Source: Fuerstiella marisgermanici
Lineage (GTDB): Bacteria > Planctomycetota > Planctomycetia > Planctomycetales > Planctomycetaceae
NCBI RefSeq assembly: GCF_001983935.1
Contig: NZ_CP017641.1
Location: forward strand, 7,056,001-7,120,000
Length of the DNA: 64,000 bases
Direction: 5' to 3'
A program made the translations under genes and the position numbers. Below, piece after piece: positions 36,968-46,198 of this stretch. Positions within the stretch are counted from its first letter, which is position 1. Every line of letters begins with the position of its first letter. The notes beneath the pieces are model-generated. The model saw only the letters and a list, made by a program, of their open reading frames with translations, searched no databases and had not been told where the DNA came from.

Positions 36968-38881
36968 ATGCCATCAAGCAGCTCCAGTGCTGAGGAAACA
37001 AAGCCGAAAGCACGTCGCAAAGCCAAAGCTTCTCCCAAGAAAAAGGCCACTCGCCGGAAGAAGCAGGACGACGCACCGGAATTGTTCTCTGAGGATGACT
37101 TCGGAGACGGTGTGGATTCGTCCGCACGTGAAGCGAAGCCAAAAAAGAAAGCTGCTCGCAAAAAGGCACCGGCCAAACGCACTAAGAAACGCGCGGAGCC
37201 GGAGCCGGAAGAGTTTGTGGGTAGCAGCAATGCAGACACGCTTGTGGACGATACAGCGGCCGTCATGGAAGAAGCTCGACAGGCACGGTTTGAGCGTGAT
37301 GACGAACCCGATTTGTCGGACATCGGAAATTATTTCAGCGCGGGCGGCGACAGTGATGAAGCTCCAGCGTCTGCCTCATCTGACGACAACGCGGAAGGCA
37401 AAACGGGCGAAAAAGAGAGCGGGAGCGGTGAAGACGGCGATGCAGATCGCCCACGCCGCCGCCGTCGTCGCCGCCGTCGCGGTCGAAGTGGTGGGGACAG
37501 TACTGAAGGCACCATCGATCGCAGTGTAGCCAGCAGCGATCGAGGCGGGGCCGCTGGCGGATCAAACAGCGGTGGTGGCCGAGGACGCAGTCGCGGACGC
37601 CAGTCGGATCGTGGTGGCCGCCAAACCTCAGATCGTGGCGGACGGCAATCTGACCGCGGTGGTCGGTCGCAATCAGACCGTGGCGGACGAGGTCGTGGTG
37701 GTGGCGGCGGCCGTGGTGGCGGCCCGAATCCGCGACGCGGACGTTCTGTACTGCCTGCCGGTGAGCCAATTGAAGGCACATTCGAAGGCGTGCTGGAGAT
37801 GCATCCGAAGGGATATGGCTTCCTGCGTGACCCTAAGAAAAATTACGCGGCTGAAGATGCCAACCCATTCGTTTCCAGTTCCGTTGTAGAAAAATACGGA
37901 CTGCGTGAAGGAGTGCTGGTGAAGGGCGAAGTCGGCCCGGGAAGTCGCAATCAGGGGCCTCGACTGCAGGAAGTGGAGTTGATCGATGCGTTCACTCCGG
38001 AAGAGTACGCCGAGATTAAGAACTTCGACGATCTGACGCCGATCAATCCGCACGAACAGATCAAGCTGGAAGTCGGCCCAACGCCGGTCACCATGCGAGT
38101 GATGGACTTGCTGTGTCCGATTGGCAAGGGGCAGCGAGCTTTGCTGGTCGCTCCTCCGCGAACCGGCAAGACCATGTTGCTGCAGGACATTGCGAATTCG
38201 GTCAGCATCAACCATCCCGAAATTCACCTGATGGTTTTGCTGATCGACGAGCGTCCGGAAGAAGTGACCGAAATGAGTCGCAGCGTGAAGGGGGAAGTCA
38301 TTGCGTCTTCGCTCGACAACGACGTGGAAAGCCACGTGCGCATCGCTCAATTGATCATCGAACGCGGCAAGCGACTGGCCGAAGAAGGCCAGGACGTGTT
38401 CATTCTGCTGGACAGCATCACTCGCCTTGCGAGAGCCTTCAACAAATGGGTGAACCCGTCGGGCCGAACCGGTCGCGGCGGTCTGGATATTCGAGCTCTG
38501 GACGTGCCCAAAAAGCTGTTCGGGACAGCTCGCCTGTTCGATGAAGGCGGTTCCCTGACCGTCTGCGGCACGGCGTTGATTGATACGAACAACGGCATGG
38601 ACGAAGCCATTTTCCAGGAATTCAAAGGAACTGGAAACATGGAAATGATGTTGAGCCGAGATCTGGCAGATCGACGCATCTGGCCTTCGATCGACATCAC
38701 TCGTTCAGGCACGCGTCGCGAAGAAAAAATCCTCGACCCAACAACACTGGAAGGTGTGACAATGCTGCGACGCAGCCTGATCAGCCTCACCCCTGTTGAT
38801 GCGATGGAGCAGCTGACGAAGACTCTGCTTAAGTTCGACACGAACACTGAGTTCCTGTCGCGAATCAAGGCAGTGCTGTAA
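36968..38881 (+). CDS. rho: Transcription termination factor Rho with a long RG-rich N-terminal extension
   Basis: Rho is a hexameric RNA helicase that ends transcription at unstructured C-rich RNA. The core is complete: the cold-shock-like RNA-binding segment HPKGYGFLRDP (about 280-290), Walker A APPRTGKTM, LLIDERPEEVTEMSR, and the secondary RNA-binding/R-loop block with GTGNMEMMLSRDLADRRIWP and SGTRREE. The first 260 residues are a Lys/Arg-rich, acidic and then RGG/SDRGG-rich disordered region, much longer than in E. coli (419 residues total). Such insertions occur in some phyla and can bind RNA or phase-separate. A bidirectional terminator follows. The start Met directly begins the Ser-rich tail. 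Confidence 0.95.
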   Translation: MPSSSSSAEETKPKARRKAKASPKKKATRRKKQDDAPELFSEDDFGDGVDSSAREAKPKKKAARKKAPAKRTKKRAEPEPEEFVGSSNADTLVDDTAAVMEEARQARFERDDEPDLSDIGNYFSAGGDSDEAPASASSDDNAEGKTGEKESGSGEDGDADRPRRRRRRRRRGRSGGDSTEGTIDRSVASSDRGGAAGGSNSGGGRGRSRGRQSDRGGRQTSDRGGRQSDRGGRSQSDRGGRGRGGGGGRGGGPNPRRGRSVLPAGEPIEGTFEGVLEMHPKGYGFLRDPKKNYAAEDANPFVSSSVVEKYGLREGVLVKGEVGPGSRNQGPRLQEVELIDAFTPEEYAEIKNFDDLTPINPHEQIKLEVGPTPVTMRVMDLLCPIGKGQRALLVAPPRTGKTMLLQDIANSVSINHPEIHLMVLLIDERPEEVTEMSRSVKGEVIASSLDNDVESHVRIAQLIIERGKRLAEEGQDVFILLDSITRLARAFNKWVNPSGRTGRGGLDIRALDVPKKLFGTARLFDEGGSLTVCGTALIDTNNGMDEAIFQEFKGTGNMEMMLSRDLADRRIWPSIDITRSGTRREEKILDPTTLEGVTMLRRSLISLTPVDAMEQLTKTLLKFDTNTEFLSRIKAVL

Positions 38882-38915
38882 ACAGGCGTCAGAATTTTTC
38901 GTGCTGCAACAAGAA

Positions 38916-38948
38916 AAGAAGCCGGCGCATTGATGCGGCCGGCTTCTT
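38916..38948. terminator. Bidirectional intrinsic terminator between rho and the ceramidase-like gene
   Basis: An 11-bp perfect stem (AAGAAGCCGGC with GCCGGCTTCTT) closes an 11-base loop. On the plus strand it is followed by TTA, and on the minus strand by TTCTTGTTG, giving short T-rich tails both ways. It separates two convergent genes. Confidence 0.75.
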
Positions 38949-38964
38949 TACTGCGCGTTACGTG

Positions 38965-40350
38965 CTACTGATTCGCAAGGGCGCGATACAGTTCATGCAC
39001 TTTCGTCACGATACGTTCTTCCACGTCCGGCTTGAACGGGCCATGCTGCAGGACGGTCGTCATGTACCGCATGGCGCCTCCGGCTTCGTAGCCGCCTTCC
39101 AACAGCACTCGACGACTGGGCACATAGGCGAATACGTCGTTGCTGTAACCGGCCACCCATACTGCCGGGCCGCTGCCGTCAATGTTCGATAATTCGTTTT
39201 TCAATCTCAGCGAATAGTCGACGACAGTTTCACCGGGCAACGCCACAAGAGTGACTTGCTCGCCAAGACGGACCACCTGAACTGGGCAGTCGTACTTTTC
39301 ACGCAGTTTGCCGTCTGATTCGAGTTGCCGCAGCAATCGTTCTGCGTGGATGCGGTCATACTTGTCGTTGGATTCTGCCTTCTTCTGCAGCTCGGACTTT
39401 GTTGGCGCTGTTTGATATTTCACCGTGGCCGTGTCATAAGCCGTTCTTAACGAAGCAGTGATTGGCCGGGCCTGAGTTTCCAACGCAGTTTCGACGGCGT
39501 TGGCAAGGCTGCGGCCGTGCTGTTGCGCCAGCTCGATGGTCCGTCGAGGGTAAGGATTCTGGTCGCCTCCACAGCCCATCACAAACATCGCCGTCGCTTC
39601 GGGGTGAGCGGCTTCCAGGTACGCCTGAGCGTACCCCGCATAGTCGCCGCAAAATTCGAAGATGCCCAGCGTTGTGTTGTGACACGCATAGCCAAACAAA
39701 ATGGCTCGCAGTTTGCCTTCCGGTGATTCCACCTTCAGCACAGGCACGTCGTGGTCGACTGGTCCATCCGGGTTTGGGAAGTTGCGAAACCCGGTGGCTG
39801 ATGGAGTGCGTCGATTCATGGCCAAACCGCAACGAGCTCGGCAATAGCTGATGCGGGACGGAGCAAGATCGCTTAGTGCGGATTCAACCAGCTTGACCAA
39901 CGTCGACTGCAAACGCGTGACGTAATCGTTCGCCTGCTTTAACCGTTGCGGCGGCAGTCCGTCCAGCGACCAGCGAGTCGTACGAATTTCCGGCCCACAG
40001 TGAGTGTGTGAACAGTTGATGAGCAGACCTTCCGGCGGCAGGTTGCATTTTTCTTTGACCGCTTTCTCAAGGTCGTCACGAATCGGCCGCGGCACGCTGA
40101 TCAGGTCGCAGGTGATAATCACCAGACGCTTCCCATCGTCATCCTGCAAAGCCAGCGCTTTCACAAACAGGTCCTGCAGCGTGCCTTCAGACGGTTTGTT
40201 GCGACTCGCGTAGCCCGCCATCCACATGGGGGTCTCGGGCGTCACCTTGGCCGATGCGACGCCCGCTTGCCAGGTGAGATTGTCCTCGGCAACCAACGTG
40301 CTGTGGCAGAGGAGGGCTATGCCGATCAGAAATGAGATGCGAATTGTCAT
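38965..40350 (-). CDS. Secreted ceramidase-like / neutral-alkaline non-lysosomal ceramidase N-domain protein
   Basis: A signal peptide (about 1-21, ending VAED) precedes a domain with GVASAKVTPETPMWMAGYASR, the SHTHCGPE metal-like segment (about 130) and GYACHNTTLG and FVMGCGGDQNPYPR later. This matches the neutral ceramidase N-terminal (PF04734) family, which is common in planctomycetes and often lacks a proven substrate. The C-terminal ceramidase domain appears absent, so ceramide hydrolysis is uncertain. The ATG at 40350 is used because the upstream extension precedes a clear signal peptide. Length is 461 residues. Confidence 0.8.
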   Translation of the reverse strand: MTIRISFLIGIALLCHSTLVAEDNLTWQAGVASAKVTPETPMWMAGYASRNKPSEGTLQDLFVKALALQDDDGKRLVIITCDLISVPRPIRDDLEKAVKEKCNLPPEGLLINCSHTHCGPEIRTTRWSLDGLPPQRLKQANDYVTRLQSTLVKLVESALSDLAPSRISYCRARCGLAMNRRTPSATGFRNFPNPDGPVDHDVPVLKVESPEGKLRAILFGYACHNTTLGIFEFCGDYAGYAQAYLEAAHPEATAMFVMGCGGDQNPYPRRTIELAQQHGRSLANAVETALETQARPITASLRTAYDTATVKYQTAPTKSELQKKAESNDKYDRIHAERLLRQLESDGKLREKYDCPVQVVRLGEQVTLVALPGETVVDYSLRLKNELSNIDGSGPAVWVAGYSNDVFAYVPSRRVLLEGGYEAGGAMRYMTTVLQHGPFKPDVEERIVTKVHELYRALANQ

Positions 40351-40433
40351 GAAGATTGTTCCATTGAGGTGGGGTGGAGCAGGGCGGGAAGGTCGATGAC
40401 TGAGCTTGTGGCAGAGGAGGAAGTTTTCACGCA

Positions 40434-41213
40434 TCACAGGATACGTAGAATTTGGTTTTGCGAAGTCCAGCGAACGGATTTGGAATAATGGTAGACGTTG
40501 ATGCCACCGTCAACTTCAGTGGGCACGCGAACAAGCAGCTCGATCCAGTCGGCGCAGTTGAATGCTGAGTACGCCAGATCGAAACCGCTAATCAAATCGG
40601 AAGGTTGGGCCTCCAGATCCGGAAGCAGGATCGGCCCGGTGTCGGTCTGATAAATGTTATCCCGCTCATTGGCGTTGATGGTCTTGACCGGATATTCGAG
40701 CGTCGCAACGTATCGCGCTGTTTCCAGCCGTGTGCGAGCCACCAGCAGTTCATTGTTCAGTATTGCCTGAACAATATCTTCAGCGGTCGGCAGCACTTCT
40801 GCCGGTGTATCCACGATATCAATCTGCGTTTCGTCAAAGACATCGGCATGCAATCCAGTCTGGCGATCAGTCTGCTGGCCGCTGCCTTCCGGAAACAACG
40901 GAACGTCCATTCCGACGCACGCATAAGTTTTGATGTTTAGAAATCGGTCGACTGCAAATATCGGCGCGAAGTCTGCATTCGGTGTTGTCCAGATATCGCG
41001 ATCCACGCCCACGCGTTCCGTCTTGCAACTTGCTCCTAAAACAAAACGCTGCGACGTGCCGGTCGATTTTTCGACAATATCGCAGCAGCATTCGAGCTGA
41101 ATGCGGGCGTTATTCAGGCTGTACGGAGGTTTGTGGCTCACCGTTCCTGGTGGTTTGCGGTTGGAATCGATGCGAAAACGCAGAAATGAGCGTGAAAAGT
41201 CGATGCCGTTCAT
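40434..41213 (-). CDS. Hypothetical protein, 259 residues
   Basis: I do not recognise a family. The protein is soluble-looking, with no signal peptide or transmembrane segment. It has a Cys-containing start (NARIQLECCCDIVEK), an internal GQQTDRQTGLHADVFDE region and an aromatic-rich end. The reading frame is free of stops over 259 codons and its composition is protein-like. It lies 83 bases upstream of the ceramidase-like gene on the same strand and diverges from the DUF1501 gene. Confidence 0.6.
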   Translation of the reverse strand: MNGIDFSRSFLRFRIDSNRKPPGTVSHKPPYSLNNARIQLECCCDIVEKSTGTSQRFVLGASCKTERVGVDRDIWTTPNADFAPIFAVDRFLNIKTYACVGMDVPLFPEGSGQQTDRQTGLHADVFDETQIDIVDTPAEVLPTAEDIVQAILNNELLVARTRLETARYVATLEYPVKTINANERDNIYQTDTGPILLPDLEAQPSDLISGFDLAYSAFNCADWIELLVRVPTEVDGGINVYHYSKSVRWTSQNQILRIL

Positions 41214-41358
41214 GGAACCTAACCTTTGATAATTCCGGAGATCGTTTGCAAGTCGCGCATGATGATCAGTAGCCTACATGATGCAGGTTGGTCGTTCCTG
41301 CTCTCCGCAAAGAACTTCGACAGATTGTGATGAGGCATCTTGTCCGTGGGCCGCTGCT

Positions 41359-42762
41359 ATGAATGACAATCCGCGTCCATTGAAGTCGCAACCGTTGTCG
41401 CGGCGCAGGTTGTTGCAGGCGGGAAGCGTCGGCGCGTTGGGACTGAACCTGCCGACATTGCTGCAGGCAGATCAGAAGAGTGCCTTCAGTGGCAGCTCCG
41501 GCAGCGGCGCGAAGTCGTGCATCTTCATTCATCAGTACGGCGGCTTAAGTCAGCTCGATTCGTGGGATATGAAGCCCAGCGCACCCCACGAAATTCGCGG
41601 GCCGTACTCACCCATTCCAACTGCGACACCAGGCTTGCAGGTCTGCGAATTGATGCCCCGCCTGGCTCAAATGTCAGACCGCTATGCCGTAATCCGCTCG
41701 ATGACTCATACAGAATCGATTCACGATCGAGCGAATTCGATGTTGTTGGCGGGGAAAGCAACGCCGCTGTCTGACGACCCCTCTTTCGGAGCGATCGTCA
41801 CGAAGCTGCGGCCAGCAACAGCCAGTATTCCGCCATACATCTGGCTTCAAAAATTCGGCGGCGGATCGGCGCCGCCCGATCATACCTATTTGACCGGCGG
41901 CAATCTTGGCATGGCATACGCGCCGATGCTGATTGGAGAACGACACGACGACAACCCGGCGTCAGCAGATTTTCGAGTTCAGGCTTTTGAGACGAACAGT
42001 GGCGTCACGATGAAACGTCTGGAAGATCGCTGGAAGTTGTCACAGCAAATGCAGCAGCTCGCGGCGACAGGCCGCACGCATGAATTCGAGTCGCTAAACC
42101 TTTACCAGCAACAGTCGTTCGACTTGCTGCACAGCGACGATGCGAAAAAAGCATTCCAAATCGAGCGCGAAGATCCGGCGCTACGTGACCAATACGGACG
42201 AAATCCGCTGGGGCAGAACCTTCTGTTCGCTCGCCGGCTGATTGAGGCGGGAGTTCGGTTGGTGAATGTCGTGGCATGGACGGGGCTGAAATCCGATGAA
42301 GAATTCGTCAGCCTCGAAACCTGGGATATGCACGGCAACGCCGACGTCGGCATCTTTGAAAATGGCTGGAACGGACTACCGTTCGCTTTGCCCAGAACCG
42401 ATCAGGCTGTTGCTTCACTGCTCGACGACTTGCACACTCGCGGTCTACTCGATTCCACGCTGGTTGTGCTGATCGGCGAGTTCGGTCGCACGCCCACGAT
42501 CAGCAAGGGGGCAAAACGGATCGGACGTGACCACTGGCCGCAGTGTTATTCGGCAATGATCGCAGGCGCCGGAATTCAAGGGGGAGCCGTCTACGGCGAA
42601 TCCGACAGCCGCGCCGCGTACGTCAAAACCAATCCGGTTACACTGGAAGATTTCACGGCCACTCTCTTTGCCGCAATGGACATCAACCCTGCCTCCGGCA
42701 TCAGTGCAGACGGCTTCACCGTCCGCGCCAGCAGCGGTCGTCCTATCCAGGCACTTCTGTAA
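41359..42762 (+). CDS. DUF1501 family protein with twin-arginine signal
   Basis: A twin-arginine motif SRRRLLQAGSVGALGL (14-29) suggests Tat export. The body is typical of DUF1501: FIHQYGGLSQLDSWDMKP, YAVIRSMTHTE, GRDHWPQCYSAMIAGAGIQGG and the C-terminal FTATLFAAMDI. These proteins are sulfatase-related in fold and abundant in planctomycetes, where they usually sit beside DUF1553/PSD1 cytochrome-like genes, but here none is adjacent. The ATG at 41359 is preferred over 41278, since the Tat signal begins shortly after. It ends 16 bases before the convergent VCBS/UnbV gene. Confidence 0.88.
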   Translation: MNDNPRPLKSQPLSRRRLLQAGSVGALGLNLPTLLQADQKSAFSGSSGSGAKSCIFIHQYGGLSQLDSWDMKPSAPHEIRGPYSPIPTATPGLQVCELMPRLAQMSDRYAVIRSMTHTESIHDRANSMLLAGKATPLSDDPSFGAIVTKLRPATASIPPYIWLQKFGGGSAPPDHTYLTGGNLGMAYAPMLIGERHDDNPASADFRVQAFETNSGVTMKRLEDRWKLSQQMQQLAATGRTHEFESLNLYQQQSFDLLHSDDAKKAFQIEREDPALRDQYGRNPLGQNLLFARRLIEAGVRLVNVVAWTGLKSDEEFVSLETWDMHGNADVGIFENGWNGLPFALPRTDQAVASLLDDLHTRGLLDSTLVVLIGEFGRTPTISKGAKRIGRDHWPQCYSAMIAGAGIQGGAVYGESDSRAAYVKTNPVTLEDFTATLFAAMDINPASGISADGFTVRASSGRPIQALL

Positions 42763-42778
42763 CCGGCATGCGTTGACG

Positions 42779-45724
42779 TCACCGGGGAATCGCGTAAAAC
42801 AACGCCCGCCCTTCAACGGCCGCGTAGCGCGTTCCAGCAACAACCTCTGGGAATTGCTGTTCCTTTCCGCCGGCCCATTTCACGGAGACATTTGTTGCAT
42901 TTGTGTGGCTGCCGAGTCCAAACACAAGTTTTCGCTCGTTGCTGGCCAGATACCCGTCGCCAGCGACAAGCTGCCGCGTGATCGTTCTTTGCCTTGTCGT
43001 AAGTGAGACGGTCGTGCCAAATGCATCACGCTGCGATGTCGTTCCTATCAGGCTAAGCGAGACCGATCCACCGCGCGGGGATGTCGCGTTGTGAAGAATG
43101 GACGTTGCGTGGTCGAGCGTGCCAATGACAACTTCTTCAGCACCATCCTGGTCCCAGTCCATCCGAGTCACACACCGACCAAGGTGCTTTCCGGAGAAAT
43201 ATTCCCCAACTGACTCTGCAGACTGCTCAGTGAATCGCATTCCGGCAATGTTTGTAAAGTACTGCGGCGACATGTGGTAGGGGGTACCTCGATCAGTGAA
43301 GTCATCCACATGGCCATTGACCACGACCAGGTCCGGCAATCCGTCCAAATCACCGTCAACCGCCTGAACACCAAAACCCAGAACCGGAAGGCTGGGTGGG
43401 CCGAGGCCACTGCTCCATGTTTGGTCCAGGTAGAAGCCGTCTTGATTCGTTTCTGAGTAAAGCGTGTTCGATTCATCGAGGAAATTTGTAACGAAAATGT
43501 CACTGCGACGATCGAGGTTGAAGTCCTCGACCGCGATACCCATACAGGCTTCACTCTGGCCGTCACCATTCACGGCTAGTCCGCGTTGACCGCCGACTTC
43601 ATTGAAAAGAGCATCACCATGTTCTTTGGTCTTCATAAAGAGAAAGTTCGGCACGCCATCGTTGGCAACAAAAATATCGAGCTCGCCACAATTAGTGAGG
43701 TTCGCGACAACGACGCCCAACCCTTTGCCGTTCTCGATCTGAATCCCAGATCTGGCGGTGGCGTCGACAAAGTTTCCATTGCCGTCACCAAGAAAAAGCT
43801 GGTCCTGAGCCGCTTCGAAAGTCTGTGGAGCACATGGATGCTTTCGTCCGGTTTCGTCCCGGCACACTCGCGATGTAATGTCTCCTGAAAGGTAGTTGAC
43901 GGTATATAAATCAGGCCACTGGTCGCCGTTGACGTCACACACAACGCAGCTGGTTGTCCAACGCGCACCATCACCTGCAACCTGTGAGGACACATCACTA
44001 AACGTACCATCTCCGTTATTTCGCAACAGTCGGTTTCCGCCAAGATTGCCTACAAGCAAATCCGTGAAACCGTCGTTGTTAATGTCCCCAGCCGCAACGC
44101 CCTGGCTGTAGTCCAGTGTTTCCGGTGCGCTGACGAGACTATCGTTCGTGAACTGGGTTCCTATTCGGTTGCGAAATAGCTGATCGGGTTGGCCGCTGAT
44201 TGGATTTCCGGTGTCGTCATCGATCACGCAGCCCTGAGAAAAATAAAGGTCGGGCCAGCTGTCGGCATCTATGTCGAATGCGGCAATTCCACCACCTGTA
44301 AAATCATAAGGGCGCTGAGCTCCGCTGATTCGATGATCGACGCCGTTGTCAAATGAGAAATCGATTCGGAGTTGCTGTGTGAGATTTTCGAAACGCGCTG
44401 CTGATTGGGACGGATCCGATTCAAGATGGGGGGGCGTGTTGGTGAGGTTGATTTCAGGAAGGTCGCTCTCCGGAATTGCTATCTGCTGAAAAATATTCGC
44501 CTGCGGCGCGGTTCGCGCCAATGGCAGTTTTGCCAGCCGTGGATGCAGGTCAGTGACTGCTCGTGTTGCCCATTCAGGTGCTGGTTGCATGCTTGCGGCG
44601 AGTTGCGAGAATGCGAATGCTTCCCTAAGAAGCCCGAGAGATTCCGCGAGTTCATGCGCTTGTTTCAGCAATTCCGATGTCAACTGGATTGAAGATTCTG
44701 GCGTCGAACCATGGTCAAACAGTTTGCGATATTCTTCCAGCATGCGAGCACGTTTCAGCAGCACAGCCGCTTCGTTCTGTCGCCCAAGTGATGTCAATTG
44801 CCCGCCCAGAAGATAATTTGCTGGTAATGATGCGGCTTCGATGTTGCCGGCTTCCCAGTAGCACCTCATGGCTGCCTTTGTGTTACCGTTACTCGCATGG
44901 ATCTGGCCGACAACGATCCACAGATCTGCATTCCACTCGGAAGATTGCGGAAGTTCAGCCAGCCAATCCGGAAGATCATCAATGTTACTGTGGTCGAGCA
45001 GGAGTTTGCCAAGGCGCGCGTGCGCTTCTATGAAATCGGGCTTCACTCTGATTGCCTGCTCAAGCAGGCTGCGTGCACGGTCGAAATTCTGCTTGAGTGT
45101 TGCAATTCTTGCTTCGGCGAGCAACAGGCCTGGGTGGTTCGGTTCCTGCTCTTGAAGCTGCTTCACGAAGCGAAGGTCAGGATACAGAAGGTCGTTCTGA
45201 ACGAGCGAGAACACATACTCCGGCGTGACGGCTCCCTGGCCAATCAGAGTCAGTTGAAGGCGATTCGCTTCGTTCGTTCGTGTCTGCAGGCTTAGGATGT
45301 AAGCCAGTTGGTCAATTGCCGTGACATGCGCTGGATTCACAGTCAGTACGTTTCGAAACGACTGTTCGGCCACGCTGATCAGGCCAAGGCGGTCGATCGC
45401 CAGCCGACCGATCTCGCAATTTGCCTCAATATAGGCGGCCTCGTTATCCGTTGCGACTTGCTTGAGCAACTCGACAGCCTTGCTGTGAGATCGCATCTGC
45501 TCTGCAGCAGCCGCAGCTAGTAACAGTGCCTGTGGATCGTTTGCTGACGATGCCAAAAGCCTTTCACCGATCTGAGCTGCGAGTTCCGGCTGTTGCCGAA
45601 TGATGGCTCGTTGTCCTTTTTCGAGCAGCTCATCACGGGACTCACGTTGCGCGACGATGAACCCCACAACAGCCAGCAGGCTCACCGCAACGATGAGACC
45701 TGTTCTCGACCGAAGAACGTTCAT
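42779..45724 (-). CDS. TPR / VCBS / UnbV-ASPIC (CRTAC1-like) exported protein
   Basis: A signal anchor (about 8-25) is followed by TPR-like helices (about 30-400), then a VCBS/FG-GAP propeller (about 470-850) with loops such as DIDADSWPDLYFS, DINNDGFTDLLVG, DVNGDQWPDLYTV and DLDGLPDLVVVN, and a C-terminal ASPIC/UnbV domain (from about 880, LIGTTSQRDAFGTTVSL and VKWAGGKEQ). This CRTAC1-like order is widespread in planctomycetes. The Asp-rich loops should bind calcium. A paralog on the plus strand at 11251 shares the order but has a further C-terminal region. It is 193 bases downstream of the small lipoprotein and probably has its own promoter. Confidence 0.85.
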   Translation of the reverse strand: MNVLRSRTGLIVAVSLLAVVGFIVAQRESRDELLEKGQRAIIRQQPELAAQIGERLLASSANDPQALLLAAAAAEQMRSHSKAVELLKQVATDNEAAYIEANCEIGRLAIDRLGLISVAEQSFRNVLTVNPAHVTAIDQLAYILSLQTRTNEANRLQLTLIGQGAVTPEYVFSLVQNDLLYPDLRFVKQLQEQEPNHPGLLLAEARIATLKQNFDRARSLLEQAIRVKPDFIEAHARLGKLLLDHSNIDDLPDWLAELPQSSEWNADLWIVVGQIHASNGNTKAAMRCYWEAGNIEAASLPANYLLGGQLTSLGRQNEAAVLLKRARMLEEYRKLFDHGSTPESSIQLTSELLKQAHELAESLGLLREAFAFSQLAASMQPAPEWATRAVTDLHPRLAKLPLARTAPQANIFQQIAIPESDLPEINLTNTPPHLESDPSQSAARFENLTQQLRIDFSFDNGVDHRISGAQRPYDFTGGGIAAFDIDADSWPDLYFSQGCVIDDDTGNPISGQPDQLFRNRIGTQFTNDSLVSAPETLDYSQGVAAGDINNDGFTDLLVGNLGGNRLLRNNGDGTFSDVSSQVAGDGARWTTSCVVCDVNGDQWPDLYTVNYLSGDITSRVCRDETGRKHPCAPQTFEAAQDQLFLGDGNGNFVDATARSGIQIENGKGLGVVVANLTNCGELDIFVANDGVPNFLFMKTKEHGDALFNEVGGQRGLAVNGDGQSEACMGIAVEDFNLDRRSDIFVTNFLDESNTLYSETNQDGFYLDQTWSSGLGPPSLPVLGFGVQAVDGDLDGLPDLVVVNGHVDDFTDRGTPYHMSPQYFTNIAGMRFTEQSAESVGEYFSGKHLGRCVTRMDWDQDGAEEVVIGTLDHATSILHNATSPRGGSVSLSLIGTTSQRDAFGTTVSLTTRQRTITRQLVAGDGYLASNERKLVFGLGSHTNATNVSVKWAGGKEQQFPEVVAGTRYAAVEGRALFYAIPR

Positions 45725-45843
45725 GGGCTCTCTTTGTGTTGCTTAGGTAAACAGTGGCAGCGATGCAGGAGGCTAAGTGTAGACCAAGAGTAACTTTGCA
45801 CACCAGGCGATGACCTGTGTCCTGCGCCACCTGCTTCGACCAC

Positions 45844-45890
45844 AAAAAAACAGACTCCTGTGAAGCGAGTCGACACTTCAGCAGGAGTCT
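45844..45890 (-). terminator. Intrinsic terminator of the TPR/lipoprotein operon
   Basis: On the minus strand a GC-rich stem (AGACTCCTG pairing with CAGGAGTCT, continued by CTGAAG/CTTCA with one bulge) is followed by a run of seven T (45850-45844). It starts 28 bases after the lipoprotein stop. Confidence 0.8.
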
Positions 45891-45917
45891 TAATTTGGTC
45901 AGCAATGGCACGCAGTT

Positions 45918-46115
45918 CTATTGGCCGTCCTGTCCAAGGCTGGTGTCATCAAACCCGACACCGCCGTTTGGGTCAACTTCCTTTTCAGCACCGCCTTCGA
46001 GGCCTGCTGTCGGCAACGCGCCGCCACCTGCATTGGGATCGCCTCCGCCACAACCTGGCAGGGCACATACTGCGGTTACACAGCCAATAATTAAAAACAG
46101 AGTAAACTTCTTCAT
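45918..46115 (-). CDS. Small Gly-rich lipoprotein
   Basis: A 65-residue lipoprotein. The signal MKKFTLFLIIGCVTAVCALPGC has a lipobox LPGC with Cys22. The mature part is Gly/Asp-rich (GGGDPNAGGG, VDPNGGVGFDD) and contains no recognised domain. An upstream in-frame start would add 49 residues and hide the signal. It is the last gene of the VCBS-TPR-lipoprotein group and sits 83 bases after the TPR gene. The terminator at 45844 follows it. Confidence 0.75.
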   Translation of the reverse strand: MKKFTLFLIIGCVTAVCALPGCGGGDPNAGGGALPTAGLEGGAEKEVDPNGGVGFDDTSLGQDGQ

Positions 46116-46198
46116 ACTACCGGTCCTTTGTTTCGAGTTCGCTAGTCGAACAGAAAATAACAAGTTTGCGTGCAACCAGCTGACAACGACCGTTGGTC

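Noticed and set aside
37540-37740. Direct DNA repeats in rho
   Set aside because: They arise from coding for RGG/SDRGG repeats in the Rho N-terminus.
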